Below are positions 1-8,058 of a stretch of 31,742 nucleotides of DNA, piece after piece. The first letter of the stretch is position 1. Every line of letters begins with the position of its first letter. Both the position numbers and the translations under genes were made by a program. The notes beneath the pieces were generated by a model. The model worked only from the letters and a program-made list of their open reading frames with translations, was not told the DNA's origin and ran no database searches. The DNA comes from DAOUBF01 sp034432795 (lineage in GTDB: Bacteria; Chloroflexota; Anaerolineae; DSLN01), in the NCBI GenBank assembly GCA_034432795.1, contig DAOUBF010000082.1, positions 1 through 31,742 of the forward strand. The letters run 5' to 3'.

Positions 1-63
1 CAAAGGCTGTAGCCGCTCCCATTGTGCATCGGTTAGCTCATGCCTATGTTGTTTTGGACTCAT
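1..63 (-). CDS. IS5-like transposase, N-terminal fragment cut by the window edge
   Basis: Reading the minus strand from the ATG at 63 gives 21 codons containing HELTDAQWERLQPL. This is the typical opening of IS5-family transposases (DUF4096-type N-terminal domain, LTDxQWxxLxPL). Such proteins cut and paste the element with a DDE RNase H-fold active site, which would lie beyond the left edge. An AGGAGG sits one base before the ATG, unusually close, so an alternative start further in is possible. Whether the copy is intact cannot be told from here. The family call rests on one short motif but is quite specific. Confidence 0.65.
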   Translation of the reverse strand, partial: MSPKQHRHELTDAQWERLQPL

Positions 64-97
64 ACCTCCTATTCTACAGCATTTTGCAGACAGGGCC
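64..97. mobile_element. Probable terminal region of the IS element
   Basis: Between the transposase start and about position 97 is a short leader. Read on the minus strand it begins GGCCCTGTCTGCAAAA, which looks like an IS5-type terminal inverted repeat. The next bases (ctag, 97-101) could include a short target duplication. The other end lies outside the window, so the boundary is inferred. Confidence 0.4.
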
Positions 98-169
98 TAG
101 CTCCTTCAGCCTGCTCATGCAAATTGCAGTGGCGAACTCGCCTCTAGACCCGATAAATCACAGATCCGT

Positions 170-254
170 CACCCCCTCCCTGGCCCTCCCCCTGAATGGG
201 GGAGGGAACAGGTGTGGCTCCCTCCCCCGCAAGGGGGAGGGTTGGGGGATAAAT
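170..254. repeat. C/G-rich palindromic repeat, copy A
   Basis: Two adjacent hairpin-forming palindromes, ccctccccctgaatggggg (from 184) and ccctcccccgcaaggggg (from 220), are preceded by cacccccTCCC and end with a G-run then ATAAAT. It lies immediately downstream of proS. The same arrangement recurs at 22079, 24365, 28694 and 30121. It has no coding potential and no T-run, so it is a dispersed repeat and not a classical terminator, although the hairpins could stabilise the 3' end of the proS transcript. Confidence 0.85.
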
Positions 255-2009
255 CTATGAACTACTGAGACTGCGCTTCAACAACCCCTCCACTTCCATC
301 GCCGGCACCACGCGTTTCTCCGCCTCCCATCGCCACCTGGCCTCCACCCCGCCCGCCTCCAGGCTGCGGCGGCTCACCGTCAGGCGCAGGGGCACGCCGA
401 TCAAGTCGGCGTCGGCGAATTTAACCCCCGGACTGGCGTCGCGGTCATCGTACAGGACCTCAACGCCCCGCGCCCGCAGGTCGGCATACAACGCTTCGGC
501 GGCCTGGTGCACCTCCCCCTCCCGGCCCAACGACACCAGATGCACCTGCGCCGGTGCCACGGCCGGCGGCCAGACGATGCCCTGTTCGTCGTGGTGAAAC
601 TCAATAATCGCCGCCATCAGCCGCCCCAGGCCAATCCCATACGACCCCATCACGACCAACTGCTGCTGGCCGTTGGCGTCCAGGTAGGTTGTGTTCGTGG
701 GCGCACTGTAGCGCGTGCCCAGTTTAAAGCAGTGGCCCAACTCAATCCCACGCTCAGCGGAAAGCGTGCCACCACAGCGGGCACAGCGTTGTCCGGCTGT
801 GGCCAGGGCGATGTCGGCCACAATCGTGGCGGTGAAGTCACGCCCGTAACGGACCCCTGCCAGATGGTATCCAGCCTCATTCGCCCCGGCGACGAATGCT
901 CCTGTAAGCACCGAATCATCGGCGACAACCAGGATGCCTACCTCATCGCCCTGACGCACCGGCAACCCCACCGGCGAGGCGTAGCCCGGCTCGGCGCCCA
1001 CCGCACGGATTTCGTCGTCCGTCGCCGGGCGCAGCGCCTCTACGCCCAGGACGTTCATCAGTTTAGTCTCATTCACCTCCAGGTCGCCGCGGATGACGAC
1101 GAAGACCAGCTCCTCCCGCCCGGCTCTCGCCGCCGTGTAGAACACCGCTTTCATCGTCTGGCGGGTAGGCACGCCCACATAGGCCGCCACGCTGGCAATC
1201 GTCGTGCAGCCCGGCGTCGCCACCTTCGTTGGAAGGAGACCTTCTTGAGTTCCTCCGAGTTCCTCCAAGTTCCTCTGAGTTCCTATAGCCTTGTCAAACA
1301 CCGCAGCCTCGGCGTTGGCCGCGTAGCCGCAGGTTGGGCAGCGGATGATCGTGTCTTCACCTGCCGGGTGCAGCGCCATGAACTCGTGCGAGCCGCTACC
1401 GCCCATCATACCCACATCGGCCTCTATCTCCAGGACAGGGACGCCACATCGCTGAAAGATATTGCGATACGCCTGGAGCATACGCGGGTAGAAGGCGTCC
1501 AGGTCGGCGCTGTCAGCGTGCAGGCTGTAGGCGTCCTTCATCAGGAACTCGCGCACGCGCAACAGGCCGCCACGCGGGCGCGGCTCATCGCGCAGCTTGG
1601 TCTGAATGTGATAGATGACGCGCGGCAGGTCACGGTACGAGGCGATCTCGGTCTGGGCATGGACGGTCACAGCCTCCTCATGCGTCATGGCCAGGACCAT
1701 CTCCCGGCCGCTCCGGTCGCGCAGGCGCAGCAGCGCCGGGCCAATGGAACTCAGCCGGCTGGTCGCTGCCCAGATGTCGGCGGGCTGGAGCACGGGCATG
1801 AGCATCTCCTGTGCGCCGAGGGCATCCATCTCCTGGCGCAGGATGGCCGCGATCTTCTGGATGACGCGCCAGCCCAGTGGCAGATACGTGTACAGTCCCG
1901 CCGCCAGAGGACGGATCAACCCGGCGCGCAGGGCCAGCTTGTGGCTGATCAGCTCGGCTTCCGCCGGGGCCTCCTTCAGAGTATGGCCAAACAGTTGTGA
2001 CATGCGCAT
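255..2009 (-). CDS. proS: Proline--tRNA ligase (bacterial type)
   Basis: A cytoplasmic class II aminoacyl-tRNA synthetase of 584 residues that charges tRNA-Pro. It begins MRMSQLFGHTLKEAPAEAE, the standard family opening. GSHEFM (residues 206-211) and MGSYGIGLGRLMAA near the C-terminal side of the catalytic core are family signatures. Between them is the bacterial insertion (YbaK-like editing) domain, followed by the anticodon-binding domain. The ATG at 2009 is chosen over the in-frame start at 2060 because GGAGG lies 10 bases upstream and family homology starts there. It is monocistronic, with an IS remnant downstream and Hsp20 divergent. Oddity: residues about 242-255, in the linker before the editing domain, are encoded by four tandem 10-bp repeats (1247-1286). 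Confidence 0.97.
   Translation of the reverse strand: MRMSQLFGHTLKEAPAEAELISHKLALRAGLIRPLAAGLYTYLPLGWRVIQKIAAILRQEMDALGAQEMLMPVLQPADIWAATSRLSSIGPALLRLRDRSGREMVLAMTHEEAVTVHAQTEIASYRDLPRVIYHIQTKLRDEPRPRGGLLRVREFLMKDAYSLHADSADLDAFYPRMLQAYRNIFQRCGVPVLEIEADVGMMGGSGSHEFMALHPAGEDTIIRCPTCGYAANAEAAVFDKAIGTQRNLEELGGTQEGLLPTKVATPGCTTIASVAAYVGVPTRQTMKAVFYTAARAGREELVFVVIRGDLEVNETKLMNVLGVEALRPATDDEIRAVGAEPGYASPVGLPVRQGDEVGILVVADDSVLTGAFVAGANEAGYHLAGVRYGRDFTATIVADIALATAGQRCARCGGTLSAERGIELGHCFKLGTRYSAPTNTTYLDANGQQQLVVMGSYGIGLGRLMAAIIEFHHDEQGIVWPPAVAPAQVHLVSLGREGEVHQAAEALYADLRARGVEVLYDDRDASPGVKFADADLIGVPLRLTVSRRSLEAGGVEARWRWEAEKRVVPAMEVEGLLKRSLSSS
1247..1286. repeat. Four tandem 10-bp repeats inside proS
   Basis: The unit (g/a)agttcctcc occurs four times head to tail with small changes. 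Because 10 is not a multiple of 3, each copy is read in a different frame, yet none makes a stop, so the array is translated as a short linker rich in E, G, L and T. Confidence 0.9.
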
Positions 2010-2128
2010 AGGGGGAATGCCTCCGCCCCTGAGACTAACACAGGCGTGTGAAGTTGTCAATCTGCGCGACCCTAGGATGTAACCCCCTGTCAGCGTTGTG
2101 CATCTAATGGGATGGACCGATGAAAGCT

Positions 2129-2157
2129 GTGGGGGCAGGCCTGAGACCTGCCCCTAC
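2129..2157. repeat. Imperfect palindrome (GGGGCAGG...CCTGCCCC)
   Basis: Arms gtgggggcagg (2129-2139) and cctgcccctac (2147-2157) are complementary with one mismatch around a 7-base loop. It lies in the proS-Hsp20 divergent spacer. There is no T-run, so it is not an obvious terminator. It resembles dispersed intergenic palindromes. Only one copy is seen here, so its repeat status is inferred. Confidence 0.6.
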
Positions 2158-2214
2158 GAAGGCGCATCGGGGCCATGCATACATGAAACAACTGGGATGA
2201 AAGGAGTGATGGCG

Positions 2215-2667
2215 ATGGCTATTGAGCGATGGGATCCATTCCGGGAGTTGGAAGCTGAGATGAACCGCTTCTTTGAAGACTGGCCGTTCCGCTGGGGCCG
2301 GCCCTGGTGGGCCCGGCGGCGGGGCGCGCGAGAACGGGTCTGGGTGCCTGCGGTGGACCTCTTTGATCGCGGTGATAAGCTGATCGTGGAAGCGGAGCTG
2401 CCAGGCGTGAACAAGGAAAGCATTGACATCTCTGTGGTTGGCGGCGTCCTGCACCTCAAGGCGGAGCGCAAGGCCCCGGCGGAGGTGAAGGACGAGGACT
2501 ACTACTGCTGCGAGCGCCCGCGTGGCAGCTTCTACCGCACCATTGAGTTGCCCACCGAGGTGGACGTGGACAAGATTGAGGCCGAGTACACCGATGGCGT
2601 GCTCCGCGTCACCCTGCCCAAGGCGCCCACAGTCCTGCCCAAGAAGGTCAGTATCAAGGTGAAATAA
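2215..2667 (+). CDS. Hsp20 / small heat-shock protein
   Basis: A 150-residue alpha-crystallin family chaperone that holds unfolding proteins in a refoldable state and normally forms large cytoplasmic oligomers. The N-terminal arm is short and aromatic-rich (WDPFRELEAEMNRFFEDW). The alpha-crystallin domain runs from about residue 42 to 140 and includes the ELPGV and GVLRVTLPKA signatures. The C-terminal KKVSIKVK carries an I-x-I/V-like oligomerisation motif. The ATG at 2215 is preferred because AAGGAG ends 8 bases upstream; the in-frame ATGs at 2197 and 2209 have no site or too short a spacing. It is followed by a strong terminator, so it is probably transcribed alone. No CIRCE element was seen upstream. 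Confidence 0.95.
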   Translation: MAIERWDPFRELEAEMNRFFEDWPFRWGRPWWARRRGARERVWVPAVDLFDRGDKLIVEAELPGVNKESIDISVVGGVLHLKAERKAPAEVKDEDYYCCERPRGSFYRTIELPTEVDVDKIEAEYTDGVLRVTLPKAPTVLPKKVSIKVK

Positions 2668-2699
2668 GGGTCAGAGGACGGAGGATCTTCATTCAGCCA

Positions 2700-2745
2700 G
2701 CAAATCGCCCACGCCTGGAAGCGGTCGTGGGCGATTTGCTTTATA
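2700..2745 (+). terminator. Rho-independent terminator after Hsp20
   Basis: A perfect 14-bp stem (gcaaatcgcccacg at 2700-2713 with its complement at 2726-2739), a 12-base loop and a short T-rich tail (tttat). The tail overlaps a TATAAT at 2742-2747 that could serve as the -10 box of the next gene. Confidence 0.9.
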
Positions 2746-2802
2746 ATCGCCCCAGGCCCTGGATTGTGCCTTGGAGCGAATGCGCCTCTCAGGAGGATGG
2801 CC

Positions 2803-3483
2803 ATGAACGGGGAGCATGGCCCGGCGGCCAGGCCCAACCCCTTTGACGATCCGGCCTTGGCCGCCAGCTATGAGGCCTGGTATGAGACGGAGGGTCGCAT
2901 TGCCGATGAAGCGGAGCGCGGCCTGCTGGGGCAGTTACTGGCCGGTTGGCCCCAGGCCCAAACCGCAGTGGAGATCGGCACAGGCACCGGGCATTTTGCG
3001 CGCTGGCTGGCCAGCGCAGGCTACCGCGTGGTGGGGATGGATAGTTCCGCCCCCATGCTGGGCGAGGCCGCCCGGCGGGGTGGCGTCATGCTGGTGCGCG
3101 CCGACGCAGGAGCGTTGCCCTTCGCCACCGCTGCTTTTGATGTCGCCTTGTTGATCACCACCCTGGAGTTTCTGCCTCAGCCGGTCCGTGCGCTCCAAGA
3201 GGCGGCGCGTGTGGCACGGCTGGGGATTGTGCTGGGCGTTCTCAACCGCTGGCATCCGCTGGCCTGGCAGCGCCGGCGCAGCCGACTGGCCCTGTGGCAG
3301 GCCGCGCACTTTTATTCCCCGTTTGAACTGGCACGGCTGGTGCAACAGGCGCTGGGTAACCGCATTATCCATATCACCTGGCGCACCACGCTCTTGCCGG
3401 GCCCCTGGCCCCGCCGGTCCTCCTGGCTACCGCTGGGCGCGTTCATCGGCTTGCGCGTGACCCTGGTCACACAGGAGGTATGA
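2803..3483 (+). CDS. Class I SAM-dependent methyltransferase
   Basis: A predicted cytoplasmic methyltransferase of 226 residues. The SAM-binding motif I is visible as VEIGTGTGHFARWL (about residues 57-70), followed by an acidic motif II (VVGMDSS), then ADAGALPF and FDVALLITTLEF, as in the Methyltransf_11/UbiE-like group. The substrate cannot be deduced. The ATG at 2803 has AGGAGG six bases upstream; the ATG at 2797 directly abuts the site. The stop codon is immediately followed by the ATG of the YkoF-like gene, so the two form an operon. A perfect TATAAT at 2742 gives a plausible promoter with a leader of about 50 nt. Confidence 0.85.
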   Translation: MNGEHGPAARPNPFDDPALAASYEAWYETEGRIADEAERGLLGQLLAGWPQAQTAVEIGTGTGHFARWLASAGYRVVGMDSSAPMLGEAARRGGVMLVRADAGALPFATAAFDVALLITTLEFLPQPVRALQEAARVARLGIVLGVLNRWHPLAWQRRRSRLALWQAAHFYSPFELARLVQQALGNRIIHITWRTTLLPGPWPRRSSWLPLGAFIGLRVTLVTQEV

Positions 3484-3774
3484 ATGACAACAGAGGTCAA
3501 ATTGTCACGCCAACCCACCGGCCTGACCGCGCAGGTGAGCCTCTACCCACTGCGCCAGGAACATCTCAGTCCGCCCATTGATGCGGCCCTGGCTCTCTGG
3601 CGCGAGCGCGGGTTGGAGGTGCAGCCGGGTGCGATGAGCACATTGATCGCCGGGGATGAGGCCACGCTATGGGAGGCCTTGCGCGAGGCGTTCACGGCCG
3701 CCACCGCTTACGGCGAAACGGTGATGATCGTCACCGTGTCTAATGCCTGTCCCTGGCCGCCGCCCGCAGCGTGA
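3484..3774 (+). CDS. YkoF-like thiamine/HMP-binding protein
   Basis: A 96-residue protein matching the YkoF/MTH1187-like thiamine-binding fold: VSLYPLRQEHLSPPIDAAL, then GAMSTLIAGDEATLWEAL, then the typical IVTVSNACP near the end. YkoF-type proteins bind thiamine or its pyrimidine precursor (HMP) and are often linked to thiamine salvage. The start is fixed by AGGAGG (3473-3478) five bases before the ATG, which abuts the previous stop. No riboswitch lies upstream here, whereas a TPP-riboswitch operon is about 11 kb away on the other strand. The stop codon lies inside the first copy of a 37-bp direct repeat, so the last few residues (PPAA) may be recent. Confidence 0.75.
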   Translation: MTTEVKLSRQPTGLTAQVSLYPLRQEHLSPPIDAALALWRERGLEVQPGAMSTLIAGDEATLWEALREAFTAATAYGETVMIVTVSNACPWPPPAA

Positions 3775-3878
3775 CCGAGAGCCAACGTTGAAGCCGCCCT
3801 CATGGTCAGGAGCACGGGCAGCCGCCCCCGCGAAATCATCAGCCCGCAGCGTGACCGAGAGCCAACGTTGAAGCCGCC
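3762..3878. repeat. 37-bp perfect direct repeat, two copies 80 bp apart
   Basis: The sequence beginning gcccgcagcgtgaccgagag is identical at 3762-3798 and 3842-3878. The first copy covers the stop codon of the YkoF-like gene and the second ends four bases before the folP stop. It fills the convergent intergenic space. A local duplication is the simplest origin. Confidence 0.9.
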
Positions 3879-3881
3879 TCC

Positions 3882-4784
3882 TCAGGAGAGTGACGGAGAA
3901 GCGACCCGCCGGCGGCGCACAATGGCGTCGGTCATGCGCGCCACGCGCGTCATGAAGGCCACGTGGTGGACGCGCACGATGTCGGCGCCCCGCGCAATGG
4001 CGACCGCCACCGCTGCCGCCGTCCCCTCCAGCCGCTGATCAGGCGGCAGGCCCAGGGTATAGCCGATGAACGACTTCAGCGACGGCCCCACCAGGATCGG
4101 GTATCCCAGCGCCTTCAGTTCGCCCAGGCGGTCAAGGAGTTCCAGGTTCTGGTCAACGGTTTTGCCAAAGCCAATCCCCGGATCGAGGATAATGTGCTCA
4201 TCAGGGATGCCGCTGGCATGGGCCAGCGCGATGCTCTCTTTCAACTCACGGGCGACGTCCGCCATCAGGTCCTCGTAGGTGATGCCCACATAGCGCCCGC
4301 CCAACTGGGCCTCTCGCGCCACGTATTCCGGGCGGCTGCGGTTGTGCATGAGCACAATGGGCACCTGCCGTCGAGCAACCACCTGCGCCAGGCCGGGGTC
4401 CCGGCGCAGGCCCCAGACATCGTTGACCAGGCTGGCCCCGGCATCCAGAGCAGCCTCGGCGACAACGGCTTTATAGGTATCTATAGAGATGGGTACGTTG
4501 ACTGTAGCGGCAAGCCCACGGATCACAGGCAGCACCCGCCTCATCTCCTCTTCGGCGCTGACCGGCGCAGCGCCCGGTCGGGTGGATTCCCCGCCCACAT
4601 CCAGGATATCGGCTCCCTCCTGGGCAAAGCGCACGCCCTGGGCCACTGCCGCCTCCACCCAACCTTCCCCCAAGGCCATTAACCCATCGCCAGAGAACGA
4701 GTCCGGTGTGACATTGATAATGCCCATCACATACGTGCGGGAACCCCATTCAAAAATGGTCTGGCCAATGTTCAGGTGAGACAT
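3882..4784 (-). CDS. folP: Dihydropteroate synthase
   Basis: Condenses 6-hydroxymethyl-dihydropterin pyrophosphate with p-aminobenzoate in folate synthesis (cytoplasmic TIM barrel). The 300-residue protein has the pterin-binding signatures MGIINVTPDSFSGDG, ADILDVGGESTRPGA, ISIDTYKA, LVNDV, ILDPGIGFGKT and GPSLKSFIG. In the last conserved block VRVHDV reads VRVHHV, keeping the Arg and His but replacing Asp with His. The ATG at 4784 is preferred (AAGGAG 8 bases upstream) over the ATG at 4790, which is only 2 bases from the site. Transcribed divergently from the O-antigen-ligase fusion gene. No other folate gene lies nearby. Confidence 0.97.
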   Translation of the reverse strand: MSHLNIGQTIFEWGSRTYVMGIINVTPDSFSGDGLMALGEGWVEAAVAQGVRFAQEGADILDVGGESTRPGAAPVSAEEEMRRVLPVIRGLAATVNVPISIDTYKAVVAEAALDAGASLVNDVWGLRRDPGLAQVVARRQVPIVLMHNRSRPEYVAREAQLGGRYVGITYEDLMADVARELKESIALAHASGIPDEHIILDPGIGFGKTVDQNLELLDRLGELKALGYPILVGPSLKSFIGYTLGLPPDQRLEGTAAAVAVAIARGADIVRVHHVAFMTRVARMTDAIVRRRRVASPSLS

Positions 4785-4885
4785 AGGCATCGCTCCTTCT
4801 CAGCCACTCGCGGTTAAGACCGCACTCGGCGGGCCGCGAGCCGAGCGCCAGCGCAGGCCGACGCGGAAACGCTCCAGATTTGGTG

Positions 4886-4891
4886 TATAAT
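4886..4891 (+). promoter_or_regulatory. -10 box (TATAAT) before the ligase fusion gene
   Basis: A perfect TATAAT ends 15 bases before the ATG at 4907, implying a leader of under 10 nt. No clear -35 was found at the expected distance. It decides against the TTG start at 4880, which would lie upstream of the -10 box. Confidence 0.55.
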
Positions 4892-4906
4892 CATACCCTG
4901 AGAAAC

Positions 4907-7900
4907 ATGCTGAACGCAACAGGTGACGCCGTCGGACGCGAAGCGCCCCATCCGATCCTGGGTCCTCGGGCCTCCATCCTCAGCCTGCTTCTGTGCATCG
5001 TCGGCCTGACCATCACCGCCATCCTGGCAGGTGGACTGATTGTGCGGGAACGTGCCCTGACGCGGGGCACAACTGCCGGTCTGCCCGGTCCCATTGCCCA
5101 CGCGGGCGTGACTCTGGGCCTGAATGTGGACCTGGTGGGCCTGCCGCCTGCCGCACTGGAGCGAGCGCTGGACCAGGCCCAGGCGGTCGGCGCCACCTGG
5201 GTGCGCCAGACATTCGCCTGGGCCGACATTGAACCGCAGCCATCTCAATACCAGTGGGCACCCTGGGATCAACTTGTCCAGGCCGTCAAGCGCCATAACC
5301 TCCGCCTGCTGGCCGTCCTGGATACCAGCCCGGACTGGGCACAGCCCCCCGACCGGCCACACAGCCGTACAGCGCCGCCCACCTTCCCCGGCAGCTTTGC
5401 CACTTTCGCCCGCGCCCTGGCCGAGCGCTACGGCAACCGTATAGACGCCTACCAGATCTGGGATGAACCGAATCTGGCTTCGCACTGGGGCGGGCAACCG
5501 GCCAACCCCGCCGAGTACGCCGCCTTGCTGCGCGCCGCTGCCGAAGCCATCCGCGCCACCCGACCCGACGCGATCATCGTCACTGCCGGGCTGGCGCCGA
5601 CGACCGAGACCGGGCCGGAGAACCTGAGCGATGTGCTCTACCTGCAGGCGCTGTATCGGGCCGGCGCCGCCTCCGCCTTTGATGCGGTCGCGGGCAAGCC
5701 CTACGGCTACGACACCGGCCCGGATGACCGGCGCGCCGACCCGGACCGGCTGAACTTCTCCCGCTTCGTCCTTCTACGGGAAGAGATGGAACGCAACGGC
5801 GATGGCGGCAAGGCGCTGTGGGCCAGCCATTGGGGCTGGAACGCGCTCCCCTCAGGCTGGACCGGCCCGCCCTCCATCTGGGGACAGGTGAGCGAGGCGC
5901 AGCAGGCCGAGTATACGCTGAGGGCACTGGAGCGGGCGCGGCTGGAATGGCCCTGGGCGGGGCCGCTTTTCCTGGAGCGGTTACATGGGCCTACGGCCCC
6001 CGACGACCCCCGCTGGGGCTTCGCGCTGATCGCCCCGGATGGCCGCCCCCGTCCGGTCTATACGGCGCTTCAGGCCCAGAAAAGCCCCCCTCTGGCCTAC
6101 CCCGGCTGGCACCCGGCTACCGATCCGGCAGCGCAATACACCGGCGGCTGGCGCTTCTCTGAACTGGGGGCCGACATCAGCCAGAGCGGTGACCGGGTGA
6201 CGTTCACCTTCCGGGGGACGGACCTGGGGCTGACAGTGCGTCGCGCCGATTACCGCGCCTATCTCTACGTGACCATTGACGGCCAGCCCGCCAATGCCCT
6301 GCCCCGTGATGATCGCGGCGCGTATCTCGTCCTGACCGCACCCGATCCAGCCCATCCTGGCGTGGATACCCTGCCTGTGGCACGTGGCCTGCCCGATGAG
6401 GTCCACACCGCTGAGATCGTGGCCGAACGCGGCTGGGGGCAGTGGGCCTTGGTCGGCTTCAGCGTGGGCAGGGCCTCAACCCACCTGCCATCCGTCCCCC
6501 TGGTGCTCCTGGGGCTGCTGGGGGCGGCCTTCGCCGTTGGCCTGGTTCTCTCCGCCAGGCAGATCGCCAGAAATGCGCCTGGAGGCATCCTCGCGCTCAG
6601 CGCGTTGCGCTCAACCTTCTATACCGCTATGGCCGCGCTCTCGTTCTACCTCACCACCTGGCTGACCTGGGGGCAGGGGGCGGAATCCTTCTACCGGCGG
6701 CTGGGCGAGGGCTTTCAACTCGGCCTGACCGCAGCGGTGGCGGCGATTTTCTATTACTCGCCCTGGGTTGTCCTGAACATCCTGAGCGGCCTGGCCCTGG
6801 CCCTGCTGATCTTCCTGCGCCTTGACCTGGGGCTGGCGCTGGTCGCCTTCTTTGCGCCTTTCTATCTCCTGCCCAAACCCCTGTGGCAGTGGTCCTTCTC
6901 TATGGTAGAGATCACCCTGCTCGTCACGTTCGTGTCCTGGGGGGTGAGGCGGCTCCCGCTTCAAGAAAACGGGTTTCTATTCCCCATCCTGCGTCGTTCG
7001 TCCTCTTTAGATTGGGCCGTGCTGGGGCTGGTCGTCGTCGGGGCGGCCTCGGCGATGGGGGCAGAGTTCCAGAGCGTGGCCTGGCGCGAGTGGCGGGTGG
7101 TCTTCCTGGAACCGGCCCTATTCTATCTGATGCTGCGGGCAACGCCTCTGAGCCGCCCAAGCTGGTGGCGTATCGTGGATGCCTTCATCCTGAGCAGCGT
7201 TGTGGTCGCGGCCGTCGGGCTGGTGCAATACATCACCGGAAGCAACCTCATCACGGCGGAAGAGGGACTGGAACGCCTGCGCAGCGTATATGGCTCGCCT
7301 AACAATGTGGGGCTGTATCTGGGGCGCGCCCTGCCTATCCTGGTGGCCGTTGGGCTGATGGGACGGGAGCGGGCGCGACGCGGTGCCTATGGGGTCGCAT
7401 TGGCCATCGTCCTGGCGGCGCTGGTGCTGAGCTTCTCCAGGGGCGCGCTCTTCCTGGGCGTCCCGGCGGGGTTGGTCACCGTGCTGCTCCTGTGGGGCGG
7501 GCGGCGGATGCTGCTGCCGCTGAGTGGGGCCGTTGTGGCTCTCGTGGTGGGGCTGCTGGGACTGCTGCGCCTGCCGGGCCTGGCCGAACGGTTCAGTTTG
7601 GGGAGCGCAACCACGTTCTTCCGGCTCAATCTGTGGCGGAGCACCCTCGCCATGATCCGCGATCACCCTCTCCTGGGCGTGGGGCCGGATAACTTCCTCT
7701 ACCAGTATCGCGGCCACTATATCCGCCCCGAAGCCTGGCAAGAGCCGAGCCTGTCCCATCCACACAATATCGTTCTGGATTTCTGGAGTCGGCTGGGCCT
7801 GCTGGGGCTGGCGGTGGGCCTCTGGCTTCAAGCGGGCTTCTGGCGAACTGCGCTGCGGGCCTGGAAGGGGGTGAGCAACCCCGACGGTCGGGCGTTGGCA

Positions 7901-8044
7901 GCGGGGCTGATGGGGTCAGTCGCGGCCATGCTGGCGCACGGCCTAGTGGATAATTCGCTGTTTCTGGTGGACCTAGCTTACGTGTTTATGCTCAGCCTGG
8001 GCGCGATTCAATGGCTGGCGGGCGAACGTGGAGAAAGCGCCTGA
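4907..8044 (+). CDS. Glycoside-hydrolase-like / O-antigen ligase (WaaL/Wzy-type) fusion membrane protein
   Basis: A 1045-residue predicted inner-membrane protein. One membrane segment (about residues 24-45) is followed by a GH39/GH5-like TIM-barrel domain (about 65-400) with YQWAPWDQLV and the acid/base-like motif IWDEPN (E187). Where the nucleophile TEfGW is expected the protein has ASHWGW (H308), so hydrolysis may be lost. A beta-rich, carbohydrate-binding-like region follows (about 405-520). The C-terminal half has many hydrophobic helices and the O-antigen ligase features FSRGALFLG, HPLLGVGPDNF and HPHNIVLDFWSRLGLLG. WaaL/Wzy proteins transfer or polymerise lipid-linked glycans at the outer face of the membrane. 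It could assemble a cell-surface polysaccharide or glycosylate proteins. No glycosyltransferases lie nearby. Confidence 0.8.
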   Translation: MLNATGDAVGREAPHPILGPRASILSLLLCIVGLTITAILAGGLIVRERALTRGTTAGLPGPIAHAGVTLGLNVDLVGLPPAALERALDQAQAVGATWVRQTFAWADIEPQPSQYQWAPWDQLVQAVKRHNLRLLAVLDTSPDWAQPPDRPHSRTAPPTFPGSFATFARALAERYGNRIDAYQIWDEPNLASHWGGQPANPAEYAALLRAAAEAIRATRPDAIIVTAGLAPTTETGPENLSDVLYLQALYRAGAASAFDAVAGKPYGYDTGPDDRRADPDRLNFSRFVLLREEMERNGDGGKALWASHWGWNALPSGWTGPPSIWGQVSEAQQAEYTLRALERARLEWPWAGPLFLERLHGPTAPDDPRWGFALIAPDGRPRPVYTALQAQKSPPLAYPGWHPATDPAAQYTGGWRFSELGADISQSGDRVTFTFRGTDLGLTVRRADYRAYLYVTIDGQPANALPRDDRGAYLVLTAPDPAHPGVDTLPVARGLPDEVHTAEIVAERGWGQWALVGFSVGRASTHLPSVPLVLLGLLGAAFAVGLVLSARQIARNAPGGILALSALRSTFYTAMAALSFYLTTWLTWGQGAESFYRRLGEGFQLGLTAAVAAIFYYSPWVVLNILSGLALALLIFLRLDLGLALVAFFAPFYLLPKPLWQWSFSMVEITLLVTFVSWGVRRLPLQENGFLFPILRRSSSLDWAVLGLVVVGAASAMGAEFQSVAWREWRVVFLEPALFYLMLRATPLSRPSWWRIVDAFILSSVVVAAVGLVQYITGSNLITAEEGLERLRSVYGSPNNVGLYLGRALPILVAVGLMGRERARRGAYGVALAIVLAALVLSFSRGALFLGVPAGLVTVLLLWGGRRMLLPLSGAVVALVVGLLGLLRLPGLAERFSLGSATTFFRLNLWRSTLAMIRDHPLLGVGPDNFLYQYRGHYIRPEAWQEPSLSHPHNIVLDFWSRLGLLGLAVGLWLQAGFWRTALRAWKGVSNPDGRALAAGLMGSVAAMLAHGLVDNSLFLVDLAYVFMLSLGAIQWLAGERGESA

Positions 8045-8058
8045 AGCGCGAATCCAGC

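Noticed and set aside
507..2000. Long open frame antisense to proS
   Set aside because: It mirrors proS, has no family motif and no ribosome site; in GC-rich coding DNA such antisense frames are common.
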